5,969 nt of DNA. It comes from Acidimicrobiia bacterium. GTDB taxonomy: Bacteria > Actinomycetota > Acidimicrobiia > IMCC26256. The notes under the pieces were generated by a model that was given only the letters and a program-made list of their open reading frames with translations, was not told the DNA's origin and searched no databases. Of this stretch, positions 1 to 5,714 are shown in pieces; position 1 is the stretch's first letter, and each line of letters begins with the position of its first letter. Location: NCBI GenBank assembly GCA_023262065.1, contig JALRDW010000017.1, positions 1-5,969 on the forward strand. The letters run 5' to 3'. Made by a program: the position numbers and the translations under genes.

Positions 1-608
1 TCGCCGCCGGCTGCGAACCCGCCGTACTCCTCGGGCACCGAGAGCCCGAACCCGCCGATCTCGGCCATGCCCTCGAGGATCGATTCGGGGATGTCCTCGT
101 TGTGCCGGTGGATGTGCTCGGCCTGCGGCCGGATCTTGTCGTCGGCGAAGCGGTGGAAGGTGTCCCGCACGAGGTCGAACTCCTCGTCCAGGTGGGCCGG
201 GCCGGTACCGAGCTTGATCGCATCCTCGGCGAGCGCCTCGAGGAACTCGGACGAGCGGAAGTGGGCGATGAACGCGGCGTGCGGGTCGAGGGCGGACGAG
301 TCGACGCCCCACTCGTCCTGCCGACCGATGAGGCGCGCCGCGAGATCGGCGACGGCGTCGGCGATGTAGGCGTAGGACAGCCGGGCCTCGTACTCGCCGT
401 GCTCGGCGTAGGTGAGCATCACCCGACACCCGGCGACGGCGCTCGCCGCATGGGCGAGGTCGTAGGCCGCGACCTGGTGGCGGTCGAGCCGCTCGACCGA
501 GATGCGCCCGTCGTCGAGCGATCGCTCGGCGATGGTGCGGGCGGCGGTGTCGACGATGCCGGCGGCGGCGTCGACGAGGGCGGAGGCGGCGGCGTGGTGG
601 TCGGTCAT
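1..608 (-). CDS. Acyl-CoA dehydrogenase with N-terminal extension, (2S)-methylsuccinyl-CoA dehydrogenase-like; C-terminal part off window
   Basis: A flavoprotein that would oxidise an acyl-CoA thioester to its 2,3-enoyl-CoA. My reading gives an open frame of 202 codons from the ATG at 608 to the window edge; the C-terminal part, with the catalytic Glu and most FAD contacts, is missing. Residues 1-138 are an Ala-rich helical extension absent from ordinary dehydrogenases, including the segments RHQVAAYDLAHAASAV (43-58) and GRQDEWGV (95-102). The standard N-terminal helical domain follows: LDEEFDLVRDTFHRF (140-154), then GFGLSVPEEYGGF (186-198), the usual IPEEYGG region. An extension of about 140 residues before a DEEHxxxRDxFRRF segment is what I remember of Mcd from the ethylmalonyl-CoA pathway, which converts methylsuccinyl-CoA to mesaconyl-CoA. 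The family call is firm; Mcd is inferred from architecture and memory. It lies 59 bp after the SGNH hydrolase gene on the same strand and appears to have its own -10 motif. No clear Shine-Dalgarno precedes the ATG. Confidence 0.85.
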   Translation of the reverse strand, partial: MTDHHAAASALVDAAAGIVDTAARTIAERSLDDGRISVERLDRHQVAAYDLAHAASAVAGCRVMLTYAEHGEYEARLSYAYIADAVADLAARLIGRQDEWGVDSSALDPHAAFIAHFRSSEFLEALAEDAIKLGTGPAHLDEEFDLVRDTFHRFADDKIRPQAEHIHRHNEDIPESILEGMAEIGGFGLSVPEEYGGFAAGG

Positions 609-616
609 GGGCGGGG

Positions 617-622
617 AGCCTA
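617..622 (-). promoter_or_regulatory. Candidate -10 hexamer (TAGGCT) for the left-edge dehydrogenase, possibly leaderless
   Basis: Read on the minus strand, TAGGCT ends 8 nt before the ATG at 608. It matches the actinobacterial principal-sigma -10 pattern TANNNT. Transcription would begin within a base or two of the start codon, which fits the lack of a Shine-Dalgarno sequence. I see no convincing -35 element, so this is a positional inference. Confidence 0.4.
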
Positions 623-667
623 CCGACGGGCCGTGGGGTGGTCCCAAGCCTCAGGCGATGACGATGG

Positions 668-1843
668 TCACGGTCGCCCGCGGCTCGTGGTCGTCGCCGC
701 CGGGGCGGTCGTCGTCGTGGTGGTGGGGGCGGCCGTGGTCGTCGTGGTCGCCGCCGTGGTGGTAGTCGTGGTGGAACCGGACGATCCGCTCGTGCCGGTG
801 GCGCCGGTGGCGCCGGTCGCCCCGCTCGAGCCCCCGCTCCCGGTCGAGCCGTTCGAGGACCCCGTCGAGCCCGTCGTGCGCCGGGTGCCCGGGATGTAGG
901 TCGAGCCCCGGGTCTCGATGACGGGCTGGGTCGCGTCCTCGACGGCCTGCGCGGTGATGCACCAGTCGGTGTCGATCTGCTGGTACACCGCAGCGGCCAG
1001 GAGGTCGGCGCCGTCCGGGGACAGGTGCACGCCGTCGCCGGCCCGGATGGTGATCGTGCGTCCCGTCTCCGGGTCGGTGGTCGTCCCGGTGTACCCGCCG
1101 TCCTCGTCGTCGAGGAGCGAGTGCGCGTCGATGAAGGTGACCGTGGGGAACTCCCGGGCCACCGTCCGCTGGAGATCGCCGATCTGGCGCACCGCGTCGT
1201 CCATGCGCTCGGAGCGCATCACCGGCGGCGAGATCCAGTACACCGTCCGTCGCTCCGGCCCGACGAGGAGCTCCATCATCGCCTCGGTGCGCGCCGTGTA
1301 GTCGGCCACCCATGCGGCGCCCGGGTTCCGGCTGCCGCTCACGATGACGTAGTCGTTCGTCCCGATGATGAAGGCGACCGCCTCCGGGTCGAGCCGCGCG
1401 AGCTCGGCGGCCGCGCGCTTCGGCCAGTTGTGGAAGCCGGGGTTCGCGAGGCCCGAGGAGACCCGGGACTCGTAGACGGGGGCGACGACGCCCGTCTCGG
1501 CCGTCTGCTCGCCGAGGGCGGGTCCGAGGGATCCGGCGAGGGAGTCCCCGGCGATCCAGAGACGCAGCGGCCGTCCCGTCGTCAGATCGCGCCCGCAGGT
1601 GGGTGCGCCCGGGGGCCTCGGCTCGCGCTGGACGGTCGGACGCCCGTCCGACCCGGCGGCCCGCGTCGTGTCGGCCGGGTCGGCGAAGGGCCCGCTCCCG
1701 GTCGCCCACAGCGCCCCGCCCGCCCCGACGGCGAGGGCGACCACGGCCACCACGGCCCCGACCTCGAGGCGCCGCCGCCGGCGGCGGTGGCGGGCGAGTC
1801 GGGCCTCGGCGCGGGAGTGGGGGGTGAGGTCGTCGGGGGTCAT
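668..1843 (-). CDS. Membrane-anchored extracytoplasmic SGNH/GDSL-type hydrolase with Gly/Ser/Thr-rich C-terminal tail
   Basis: Probable esterase or acyl hydrolase acting outside the membrane, 391 residues from the ATG at 1843. A basic stretch (Arg-rich, 15-25) precedes one hydrophobic segment (27-47), giving an N-terminal anchor or uncleaved signal. The SGNH blocks are visible: block I IAGDSL with Ser101, a block II Gly near 131 (SSGLANPG), block III GTND with Asn163, and block V GDGVHLSPDG with Asp270 and His273. The layout recalls the DUF459-type SGNH proteins of actinobacteria. The only two cysteines, Cys83 and Cys295, bracket the catalytic domain and could form a disulfide. Residues from about 325 are Gly/Ser/Thr-rich with Ala-Thr-Gly triplets, ending in a run with 20 Thr between 358 and 386. 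The frame stays open upstream to 2119, but that would overlap the exporter gene and has no hydrolase-like sequence. It lies 61 bp after the exporter gene. Substrate unknown; cell-wall glycan or lipid ester cleavage is a guess. Confidence 0.88.
   Translation of the reverse strand: MTPDDLTPHSRAEARLARHRRRRRRLEVGAVVAVVALAVGAGGALWATGSGPFADPADTTRAAGSDGRPTVQREPRPPGAPTCGRDLTTGRPLRLWIAGDSLAGSLGPALGEQTAETGVVAPVYESRVSSGLANPGFHNWPKRAAAELARLDPEAVAFIIGTNDYVIVSGSRNPGAAWVADYTARTEAMMELLVGPERRTVYWISPPVMRSERMDDAVRQIGDLQRTVAREFPTVTFIDAHSLLDDEDGGYTGTTTDPETGRTITIRAGDGVHLSPDGADLLAAAVYQQIDTDWCITAQAVEDATQPVIETRGSTYIPGTRRTTGSTGSSNGSTGSGGSSGATGATGATGTSGSSGSTTTTTTAATTTTTAAPTTTTTTAPAATTTSRGRP
686..772 (-). repeat. Thr-rich low-complexity coding tract (SGNH hydrolase C-terminus)
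   Basis: The DNA is a degenerate GTC/GTG trinucleotide tract on the plus strand that encodes 20 Thr with a few Ala and Pro at residues 358-386 of the hydrolase. Synonymous Thr codons are mixed, so it is not a pure microsatellite. Such tracts in secreted actinobacterial proteins are usually flexible, often O-glycosylated stalks; that role is inferred. Confidence 0.8.
794..820 (-). repeat. Three tandem 9-bp units encoding Ala-Thr-Gly triplets
   Basis: On the plus strand the unit GCCGGTGGC occurs at 794-802 and 803-811, then as GCCGGTCGC at 812-820 with one mismatch. On the coding strand each copy is one Ala-Thr-Gly triplet, giving a short collagen-like Gly-Ala-Thr stretch in the hydrolase tail. 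The 9 bp period keeps frame, so copy number could vary by slippage without breaking the gene. Confidence 0.8.
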
Positions 1844-1854
1844 CGGGACCCCGG

Positions 1855-1860
1855 ATCGTA
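1855..1860 (-). promoter_or_regulatory. Candidate -10 hexamer (TACGAT) before the SGNH hydrolase gene
   Basis: TACGAT on the minus strand ends 11 nt before the ATG at 1843, which would leave a leader of only a few nucleotides. It lies in the 61 bp gap after the exporter stop, so the hydrolase may have its own promoter as well as any read-through. No -35 element was recognised. The weak GGGG before the start is a poor ribosome binding site. Confidence 0.3.
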
Positions 1861-1904
1861 CCGGGGCGGACCCGCCGATCCCTCGCGCCCCGCGCCGGCG
1901 ACCG

Positions 1905-3782
1905 TCAGTGCGAGCGGTCGTCGACGGCCTCGCCCCGATCCGCCTGGGTCCGGTAGAGGTCGGCGTACAGGCCGCCCCGGGCGAGGAGGTCGTCGTGCGT
2001 ACCCTGCTCGACGATGCGACCGCCGTCGAGGACGACGATGCGGTCGGCGGCCACGATCGTGGAGAGCCGGTGCGCGATGACGAGCGCGGTGCGTCCGTGC
2101 AGCGCGGCGTCGAGGGCACGCTGGATCGCCAGCTCCGACTCCGAGTCGAGGTGCGACGTCGCCTCGTCGAGGATGATGATCGACGGCCCCTTCAGCAGCA
2201 CGCGCGCGATCGCGATCCGCTGCTTCTCGCCCCCCGACATCCGGTATCCGCGCTCGCCCACGATCGTGTCGTACCCCTCCGGCAGCGTCTCGATGAGGTC
2301 GTGGATGCGGGCGGCGCGGCATGCGGCGATGATCTCGTCGTCGGTCGCGTCGGGCTTCGCGTACCGGAGGTTCGATCGGATCGACTCGTGGAACAGGTGC
2401 GGGTCCTGCATCACGACGCCGACCGCGCGTTGGACGGTGTCGAGGGAGAGGTCCCGCACGTCGTGCCCGTCGATCCGCACCGAACCCTCGACCGCATCGG
2501 CGATCCGCGGCACGAGCATGGCGGTCGTCGTCTTGCCCGCCCCGGACGGTCCGACGAGGGCCACGAACTCGCCCGGAGCGATGCTGAGATCGATGTCGCG
2601 CAGGATCCACTCCGACGGATCGCCGCTCGGTGTGACGCCGTCCTCGAGTGAGGCGAGCGACACGAGTTCGGGGGCGGGGTGCCGGAACGACACGTGGTCG
2701 AACTCGATGCGGCCCTCCACCCGTTCCACGGTCACCGCGTCCTCGGCCTCGGTGATGATCGACGGGAAGTCGAGGATCTCGAACACGCGCTCGAACGACA
2801 CCAGCGCGGTCATGACGTCGACGCGGGCGTTCGTGAGCTGGGTGAGTGGCTGGTAGATCTGCCCCACGTAGATGACGAACGCGCCCACCGTGCCGATGCT
2901 GATGGCCCCCGTGATCGCGAGGCGGCCTCCGACGTAGTACACGACCGCCGTGCCGACCGCCGCGACGAGGCTCAGGGCGACGAAGAGCACCCGCGAGTAC
3001 ATCGCGGTCGTGACGCCGATGTCGCGCACCTGTGCGGCCCGCACCGCGAAGTCGTCCCGCTCACGGTCGTTCGCACCGAACAACTTCACCACCAGGGCTC
3101 CGGCCACGTTGAAGCGTTCGGCGATCGTGTTGTTCATGGACGCGTTGAGGATGAAGCCATCGCGGGTCGCGGCCTGCAGGCGTCGGCCGACGCGACGGGC
3201 CGGGATGATGAACGCGGGGAGCACGACGAGGGTGAGGATCGTGAGTCGCCACTCGAGTCCGAGCATCACGGCGAGCGTGATCGCGAGGGTGATGACGTTC
3301 GAGATCACCGTGCCGAGGGTGCCGGTGACCGCCTGCTGCGCGCCGATCACATCGTTGTTGAGCCGTGACATCAGGGACCCGGTCTGGGTGCGGGTGAAGA
3401 ACGCGAGCGGCATCCGCTGCACGTGGTCGAAGAGCGCGACCCTCATGTCATAGATGAGGCCCTCACCGACCCGGGCCGAGTACCAGCGCTGGATGAGGGA
3501 GATGAGCGCATTGGCGACGGCGAGTGCGACCGCAGCGGTCGCGAGGATGATGACGAGGCGCTCGTCCTCCTGGGGCACCGCCGTGTCGAGCAGCGATCGG
3601 AACAGCAGCGGCGGAATGACGCCGACCACGGCGCCGGCGAGCACGGCGACGATGAACCCGATCAGCGAGGCCCGGTAGGGGCGGGCCATCCGCAGCACCC
3701 GACGCACGAGATCGCGCTCGAGTTGCTTCCCCTTCACCGCGTCCGGGTCGTGCCGGAAACTCATCATCGTCTGGTGCAGCAT
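1905..3782 (-). CDS. ABC exporter half-transporter (fused permease and ATPase), multidrug/lipid type
   Basis: An ATP-driven exporter of the ABCB-like class, 625 residues from the ATG at 3782, probably a homodimer in the cytoplasmic membrane. Residues 1-335 form the membrane domain, with hydrophobic segments near 40-60, 76-98, 150-172, 173-197, 260-285 and 290-312. The ATPase domain follows: Walker A GPSGAGKT (411-418), Q-loop Gln459, X-loop GERGYR (509-514), signature MSGGE (515-519), Walker B IIILDE (535-540) and H-loop His571. All catalytic residues are present, so it should be active. Two features stand out: the A-loop position usually held by Tyr is His368 (VSFRHP), and about 20 extra residues (SLASLEDG region, 374-392) precede the strand leading to Walker A. 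I remember the same insertion in a Streptomyces exporter subfamily. The frame extends to 3875, but that start would overlap the divergent gene and adds an Arg/Pro-rich stretch unlike the family. ATGs at 3767 and 3764 are further options. Substrate unknown. Confidence 0.92.
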   Translation of the reverse strand: MLHQTMMSFRHDPDAVKGKQLERDLVRRVLRMARPYRASLIGFIVAVLAGAVVGVIPPLLFRSLLDTAVPQEDERLVIILATAAVALAVANALISLIQRWYSARVGEGLIYDMRVALFDHVQRMPLAFFTRTQTGSLMSRLNNDVIGAQQAVTGTLGTVISNVITLAITLAVMLGLEWRLTILTLVVLPAFIIPARRVGRRLQAATRDGFILNASMNNTIAERFNVAGALVVKLFGANDRERDDFAVRAAQVRDIGVTTAMYSRVLFVALSLVAAVGTAVVYYVGGRLAITGAISIGTVGAFVIYVGQIYQPLTQLTNARVDVMTALVSFERVFEILDFPSIITEAEDAVTVERVEGRIEFDHVSFRHPAPELVSLASLEDGVTPSGDPSEWILRDIDLSIAPGEFVALVGPSGAGKTTTAMLVPRIADAVEGSVRIDGHDVRDLSLDTVQRAVGVVMQDPHLFHESIRSNLRYAKPDATDDEIIAACRAARIHDLIETLPEGYDTIVGERGYRMSGGEKQRIAIARVLLKGPSIIILDEATSHLDSESELAIQRALDAALHGRTALVIAHRLSTIVAADRIVVLDGGRIVEQGTHDDLLARGGLYADLYRTQADRGEAVDDRSH

Positions 3783-3792
3783 CGTGCCGGGC

Positions 3793-3798
3793 AACCTA
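3793..3798 (-). promoter_or_regulatory. Candidate -10 hexamer (TAGGTT) for the exporter gene
   Basis: TAGGTT on the minus strand ends 10 nt before the ATG at 3782, the preferred exporter start. Transcription from it would leave a leader of about 3-4 nt, or a leader near 18 nt if translation starts at 3767. It lies within the divergent intergenic region. No -35 hexamer is evident. Confidence 0.35.
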
Positions 3799-3849
3799 AC
3801 CGGCGGTCCCGGGATCCTCTGGGGCCGGGGCGGGGCCCGCCGGGATCGG

Positions 3850-3855
3850 TACCCT
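3850..3855 (+). promoter_or_regulatory. Candidate -10 hexamer (TACCCT) for the complete dehydrogenase gene, possibly leaderless
   Basis: TACCCT ends 7 nt before the GTG at 3863, the spacing expected if transcription starts at or next to the start codon. No Shine-Dalgarno sequence is seen before the GTG. This supports GTG 3863 over the in-frame ATG at 3884, although neither is proven. Confidence 0.4.
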
Positions 3856-3862
3856 TCGCGGC

Positions 3863-5035
3863 GTGACGACGACACCCGCCCCCATGACCGACCCTGAGAC
3901 CCGGGCCGAACTGGTCGCCGGTGTGCGCCGCTGGGTGGAGCGCGAGGTGGTGGGCATCGCGTCCGACCTCGAGCACGCCGACGAGTACCCGGCGGCCCTC
4001 GTGCAGCAGATGCGCGAGATGGGCCTCTTCGGTATCACCGTGCCGGAGGAGTACGGCGGACTCGGGCTCGACCTGCTCTCCTACATCGGGGTGGTCGAGG
4101 AGCTGTCAGCCGGGTGGATGTCCCTCTCCGGGGTCATCAACACCCACCACATCGCAGCCGGACTCCTGGTCGCGCACGGGACCGAGGCGCAGCGGCGCCG
4201 CTGGCTGCCCCGGATGGTGACGGGCGAACTGCGCGGCTGCCTCTCGCTCTCGGAGCCGGATGCCGGATCCGACACCCGCAACATCTCCTGCCGCGCGGTG
4301 CGCGACGGTGACGAGTTCGTCATCGACGGGACCAAGACCTGGGTCACCAACGGGGAGCGGGCCGGGCTCGTGGCGCTGGCGGCGCGCACCGAGGAGGGCA
4401 TCACCTGCTTCATGGTCGAGAAGGAGCCGGGGCCGACGAGTGGCGGCATCACGGTGAGCCGCAACATCGGCAAGCTCGGGTACAAGGGCCTCGAGACGGT
4501 CGAGATGTCCTACACGGCCCATCGGGTGTCGGCCGACGCGGTGCTCGGAGGCGATGCGGGGCTCGGCCACGGACTCAGTGCGATCCTCGGGGGGCTCGAG
4601 GTCGGACGCATCAACATCGCGGCCCGCGCGGTCGGTGTGGCCCGGGCCGCGTTCGAGGCCGCCATCGCCTACGCACAGGTGCGGGAGACGTTCGGCAAGC
4701 CGATCGCACAGCACCAGGCCATCCAGCACAAGCTCGCGGACATGGGGACGAAGCTGCAGGCGGCCCGCCTCCTCACCGAGCACGCGGCGGTGCTGCGCAT
4801 GACCACCGGGCGCGCCGACGTCGAGGCGGGGATGGCGAAGTTGTTCGCGAGCGAGACCGCACTCGAGATCGCGACCGACGCGATGCGCATCCACGGCGGG
4901 GTCGGGTACACCACCGATCTCCCGCTCGAGCGCTACTTCCGCGACGCGCCCCTCATGATCATCGGCGAGGGCACGAACGAGATCCAACGCACCGTGATCG
5001 CCCGCGGTCTGCTGCAACGCCACGCCATCGACTGA
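3863..5035 (+). CDS. Acyl-CoA dehydrogenase, short/branched-chain type, complete
   Basis: A soluble FAD enzyme that introduces a 2,3-double bond into an acyl-CoA and passes electrons to electron-transfer flavoprotein. At 390 residues it is the normal family length. Visible landmarks are GLFGITVPEEYGGLG (54-68), the FAD/substrate segment LSLSEPDAGSD (127-137), WVTNG (160-164), RETFGKPIAQHQAIQ (274-288), the IHGGVGYT loop (343-350) and GEGTNEIQR (368-376), where Glu369 is the expected catalytic base. The alternative base of isovaleryl-CoA dehydrogenase is absent, since that position in GLEVGRI (244-250) is Gly. This argues for the ordinary medium/short-chain catalytic layout. KLGYKGLETVEM (204-215) recalls the corresponding LGYRG segment of methylsuccinyl-CoA dehydrogenases, so a branched or dicarboxylic substrate is possible. 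The start is GTG 3863, with ATG 3884 (residue 8) as an alternative. The MaoC gene lies downstream on the same strand beyond the lipoprotein gene, suggesting consecutive steps in acyl-CoA catabolism. Exact substrate unresolved. Confidence 0.93.
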   Translation: MTTTPAPMTDPETRAELVAGVRRWVEREVVGIASDLEHADEYPAALVQQMREMGLFGITVPEEYGGLGLDLLSYIGVVEELSAGWMSLSGVINTHHIAAGLLVAHGTEAQRRRWLPRMVTGELRGCLSLSEPDAGSDTRNISCRAVRDGDEFVIDGTKTWVTNGERAGLVALAARTEEGITCFMVEKEPGPTSGGITVSRNIGKLGYKGLETVEMSYTAHRVSADAVLGGDAGLGHGLSAILGGLEVGRINIAARAVGVARAAFEAAIAYAQVRETFGKPIAQHQAIQHKLADMGTKLQAARLLTEHAAVLRMTTGRADVEAGMAKLFASETALEIATDAMRIHGGVGYTTDLPLERYFRDAPLMIIGEGTNEIQRTVIARGLLQRHAID

Positions 5036-5043
5036 GTGCAGGG

Positions 5044-5058
5044 GCCGGGCGGCCCGGC
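5044..5058 (+). terminator. GC-rich hairpin after the complete dehydrogenase gene, weak terminator candidate
   Basis: GCCGGG, a 3 nt loop and CCCGGC form a perfect 6 bp stem starting 8 nt after the dehydrogenase stop. No T-tract follows, so it is not a canonical intrinsic terminator. It also sits just upstream of the lipoprotein gene's candidate -10 and could simply reflect base composition. Confidence 0.25.
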
Positions 5059-5063
5059 GGCCC

Positions 5064-5069
5064 TAGGCT
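5064..5069 (+). promoter_or_regulatory. Candidate -10 hexamer (TAGGCT) for the lipoprotein gene
   Basis: TAGGCT lies 26 nt before the GTG at 5096. Transcription would start near 5076, leaving a leader of about 20 nt that contains the GGAGGT ribosome binding site. It is the same hexamer as the one before the left-edge dehydrogenase. Confidence 0.4.
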
Positions 5070-5084
5070 CGACCGACCCGACCC

Positions 5085-5090
5085 GGAGGT
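5085..5090 (+). promoter_or_regulatory. Shine-Dalgarno sequence GGAGGT fixing the lipoprotein start
   Basis: GGAGGT lies 5 nt before the GTG at 5096. It is the only strong ribosome binding site I found in the window. It decides the start against the in-frame GTG at 5036, which directly abuts the previous stop codon and would bury the signal peptide. Confidence 0.75.
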
Positions 5091-5095
5091 CACCC

Positions 5096-5668
5096 GTGCG
5101 CCGTTCGTCCCTCGTCATCGTCATGATCGTCGCACTGCTCGCTGCCTGTGGCGGTGGCGGTGACGCCGACGGGTACTCGCGTGCCGCATACGTCGGCGCG
5201 GCGATGCGGGAGTTCGAACGGGCCGGGGCTCCCATCACCCCGAAGCAGGCGGAGTGCTTCATCGGCGTGGTGGTCGACGGGATCGGCGTCGATCGGCTCA
5301 ACGAGGACGGGGTGACGCCGAAGGAGTTCGCATCGGCCCGGACGCCGTCCACCTACATCGAGGATGCGGACGCCCGGAAGCGGGTCGTGGCCGAGGTCGT
5401 CTCCGGCGACTGCTTCGGGCTCGACCGACTCCTCCTGGTCCCGGCCCTCCGCCAGGCCTTCGGTGCTGCGCTCCCGGAACGCGACGCGGCCTGCCTCGCG
5501 AAGGAACTGGTGGAGGACGACACGGTGCGTCGGGCGGTGGCCAACGGGATCCTCGGCATCACGGGTGGCCCGAGCCTCGCGACGGCGATCCAGGAGCGGA
5601 CGACCGACGCGGTCAAGGCCTGCTCGCTGAACCCGCTCTCGTTGCTCGGTGGCGGCGACGGCGGGTGA
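5096..5668 (+). CDS. Small secreted lipoprotein with duplicated Cys-containing helical module, function unknown
   Basis: I do not recognise a named family. The 190-residue product begins with Arg-Arg, a hydrophobic core (about 6-15) and the lipobox LAAC with Cys18. This makes it a likely substrate for lipid attachment and signal peptidase II, displayed on the outer face of the membrane. A Gly-rich spacer (CGGGGDADG, 18-26) leads to what looks like two related modules. The first runs from KQAECFIGVVVDGIGVDRL (50-68) to Cys106. The second runs from RDAACLAKELVEDDTVRRA (129-147) to Cys176. Each opens with an Ala-x-Cys helix and closes with a second Cys 43-52 residues later, so two disulfides are plausible. 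The protein ends in a short Gly/Asp tail. GTG 5096 is chosen for its GGAGGT site and the signal peptide that follows. It lies 60 bp after the dehydrogenase gene and 46 bp before the MaoC gene, yet has no evident metabolic role. Confidence 0.85.
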   Translation: MRRSSLVIVMIVALLAACGGGGDADGYSRAAYVGAAMREFERAGAPITPKQAECFIGVVVDGIGVDRLNEDGVTPKEFASARTPSTYIEDADARKRVVAEVVSGDCFGLDRLLLVPALRQAFGAALPERDAACLAKELVEDDTVRRAVANGILGITGGPSLATAIQERTTDAVKACSLNPLSLLGGGDGG

Positions 5669-5702
5669 GCCGCCGGACTCGCACGGGCTCGGGCGGCGTT
5701 GG

Positions 5703-5708
5703 CATGAT
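5703..5708 (+). promoter_or_regulatory. Possible -10-like hexamer (CATGAT) before the MaoC gene
   Basis: CATGAT ends 6 nt before the ATG at 5715, which would place the transcript start on the A of the start codon. The first base departs from TANNNT, so this is weaker than the other candidates. The GGGG just before the ATG is a poor ribosome binding site. Confidence 0.2.
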
Positions 5709-5714
5709 CGGGGC

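Larger units (their letters stand above)
3783..3862. promoter_or_regulatory. Divergent intergenic region with two short palindromes
   Basis: These 80 bp separate the exporter and dehydrogenase starts and hold a TANNNT hexamer for each direction (3793-3798 minus, 3850-3855 plus). Between them lie the 8 bp palindrome TCCCGGGA (3807-3814) and the inverted repeat GCGGG-G-CCCGC (3830-3840). Either could be an operator, but short GC palindromes arise easily in DNA of this composition. Confidence 0.35.

Noticed and set aside
102..899. Long plus-strand frame rich in Val and Gly (265 residues)
   Set aside because: It is antisense to the SGNH hydrolase tail and the left-edge dehydrogenase. Its Val runs are simply the complement of the Thr codons, and it has no family motif.
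651..1709. Minus-strand frame of 352 residues rich in Arg, Asp and His
   Set aside because: It overlaps the SGNH hydrolase on the same strand in another frame and has a composition typical of out-of-frame GC-rich DNA.
1844..2119. Upstream extension of the SGNH hydrolase to 2119
   Set aside because: It would overlap the end of the exporter gene by more than 200 bp, and the added residues are low-complexity without a signal sequence.
1599..2651. Plus-strand frame of 350 residues
   Set aside because: It is antisense to the well-supported exporter ATPase domain and the hydrolase N-terminus, with no recognisable domain.
3783..3875. Upstream extension of the exporter to a start at 3875
   Set aside because: It would overlap the divergent dehydrogenase start, adds an Arg/Pro-rich stretch foreign to the family, and would consume the whole promoter region.
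4106..5023. Minus-strand frame of 305 residues
   Set aside because: It is antisense to the complete acyl-CoA dehydrogenase, whose motifs are unambiguous.
5036..5095. Upstream extension of the lipoprotein to the GTG at 5036
   Set aside because: That start directly follows the previous stop without a ribosome binding site and would place 20 non-hydrophobic residues before the signal peptide. GTG 5096 has GGAGGT at the right spacing.
5669..5697. GCCGCC/GGCGGC inverted repeat after the lipoprotein stop as a terminator
   Set aside because: The stem is short with a long unpaired interior and no T-tract follows; chance pairing in GC-rich DNA is the simpler reading.
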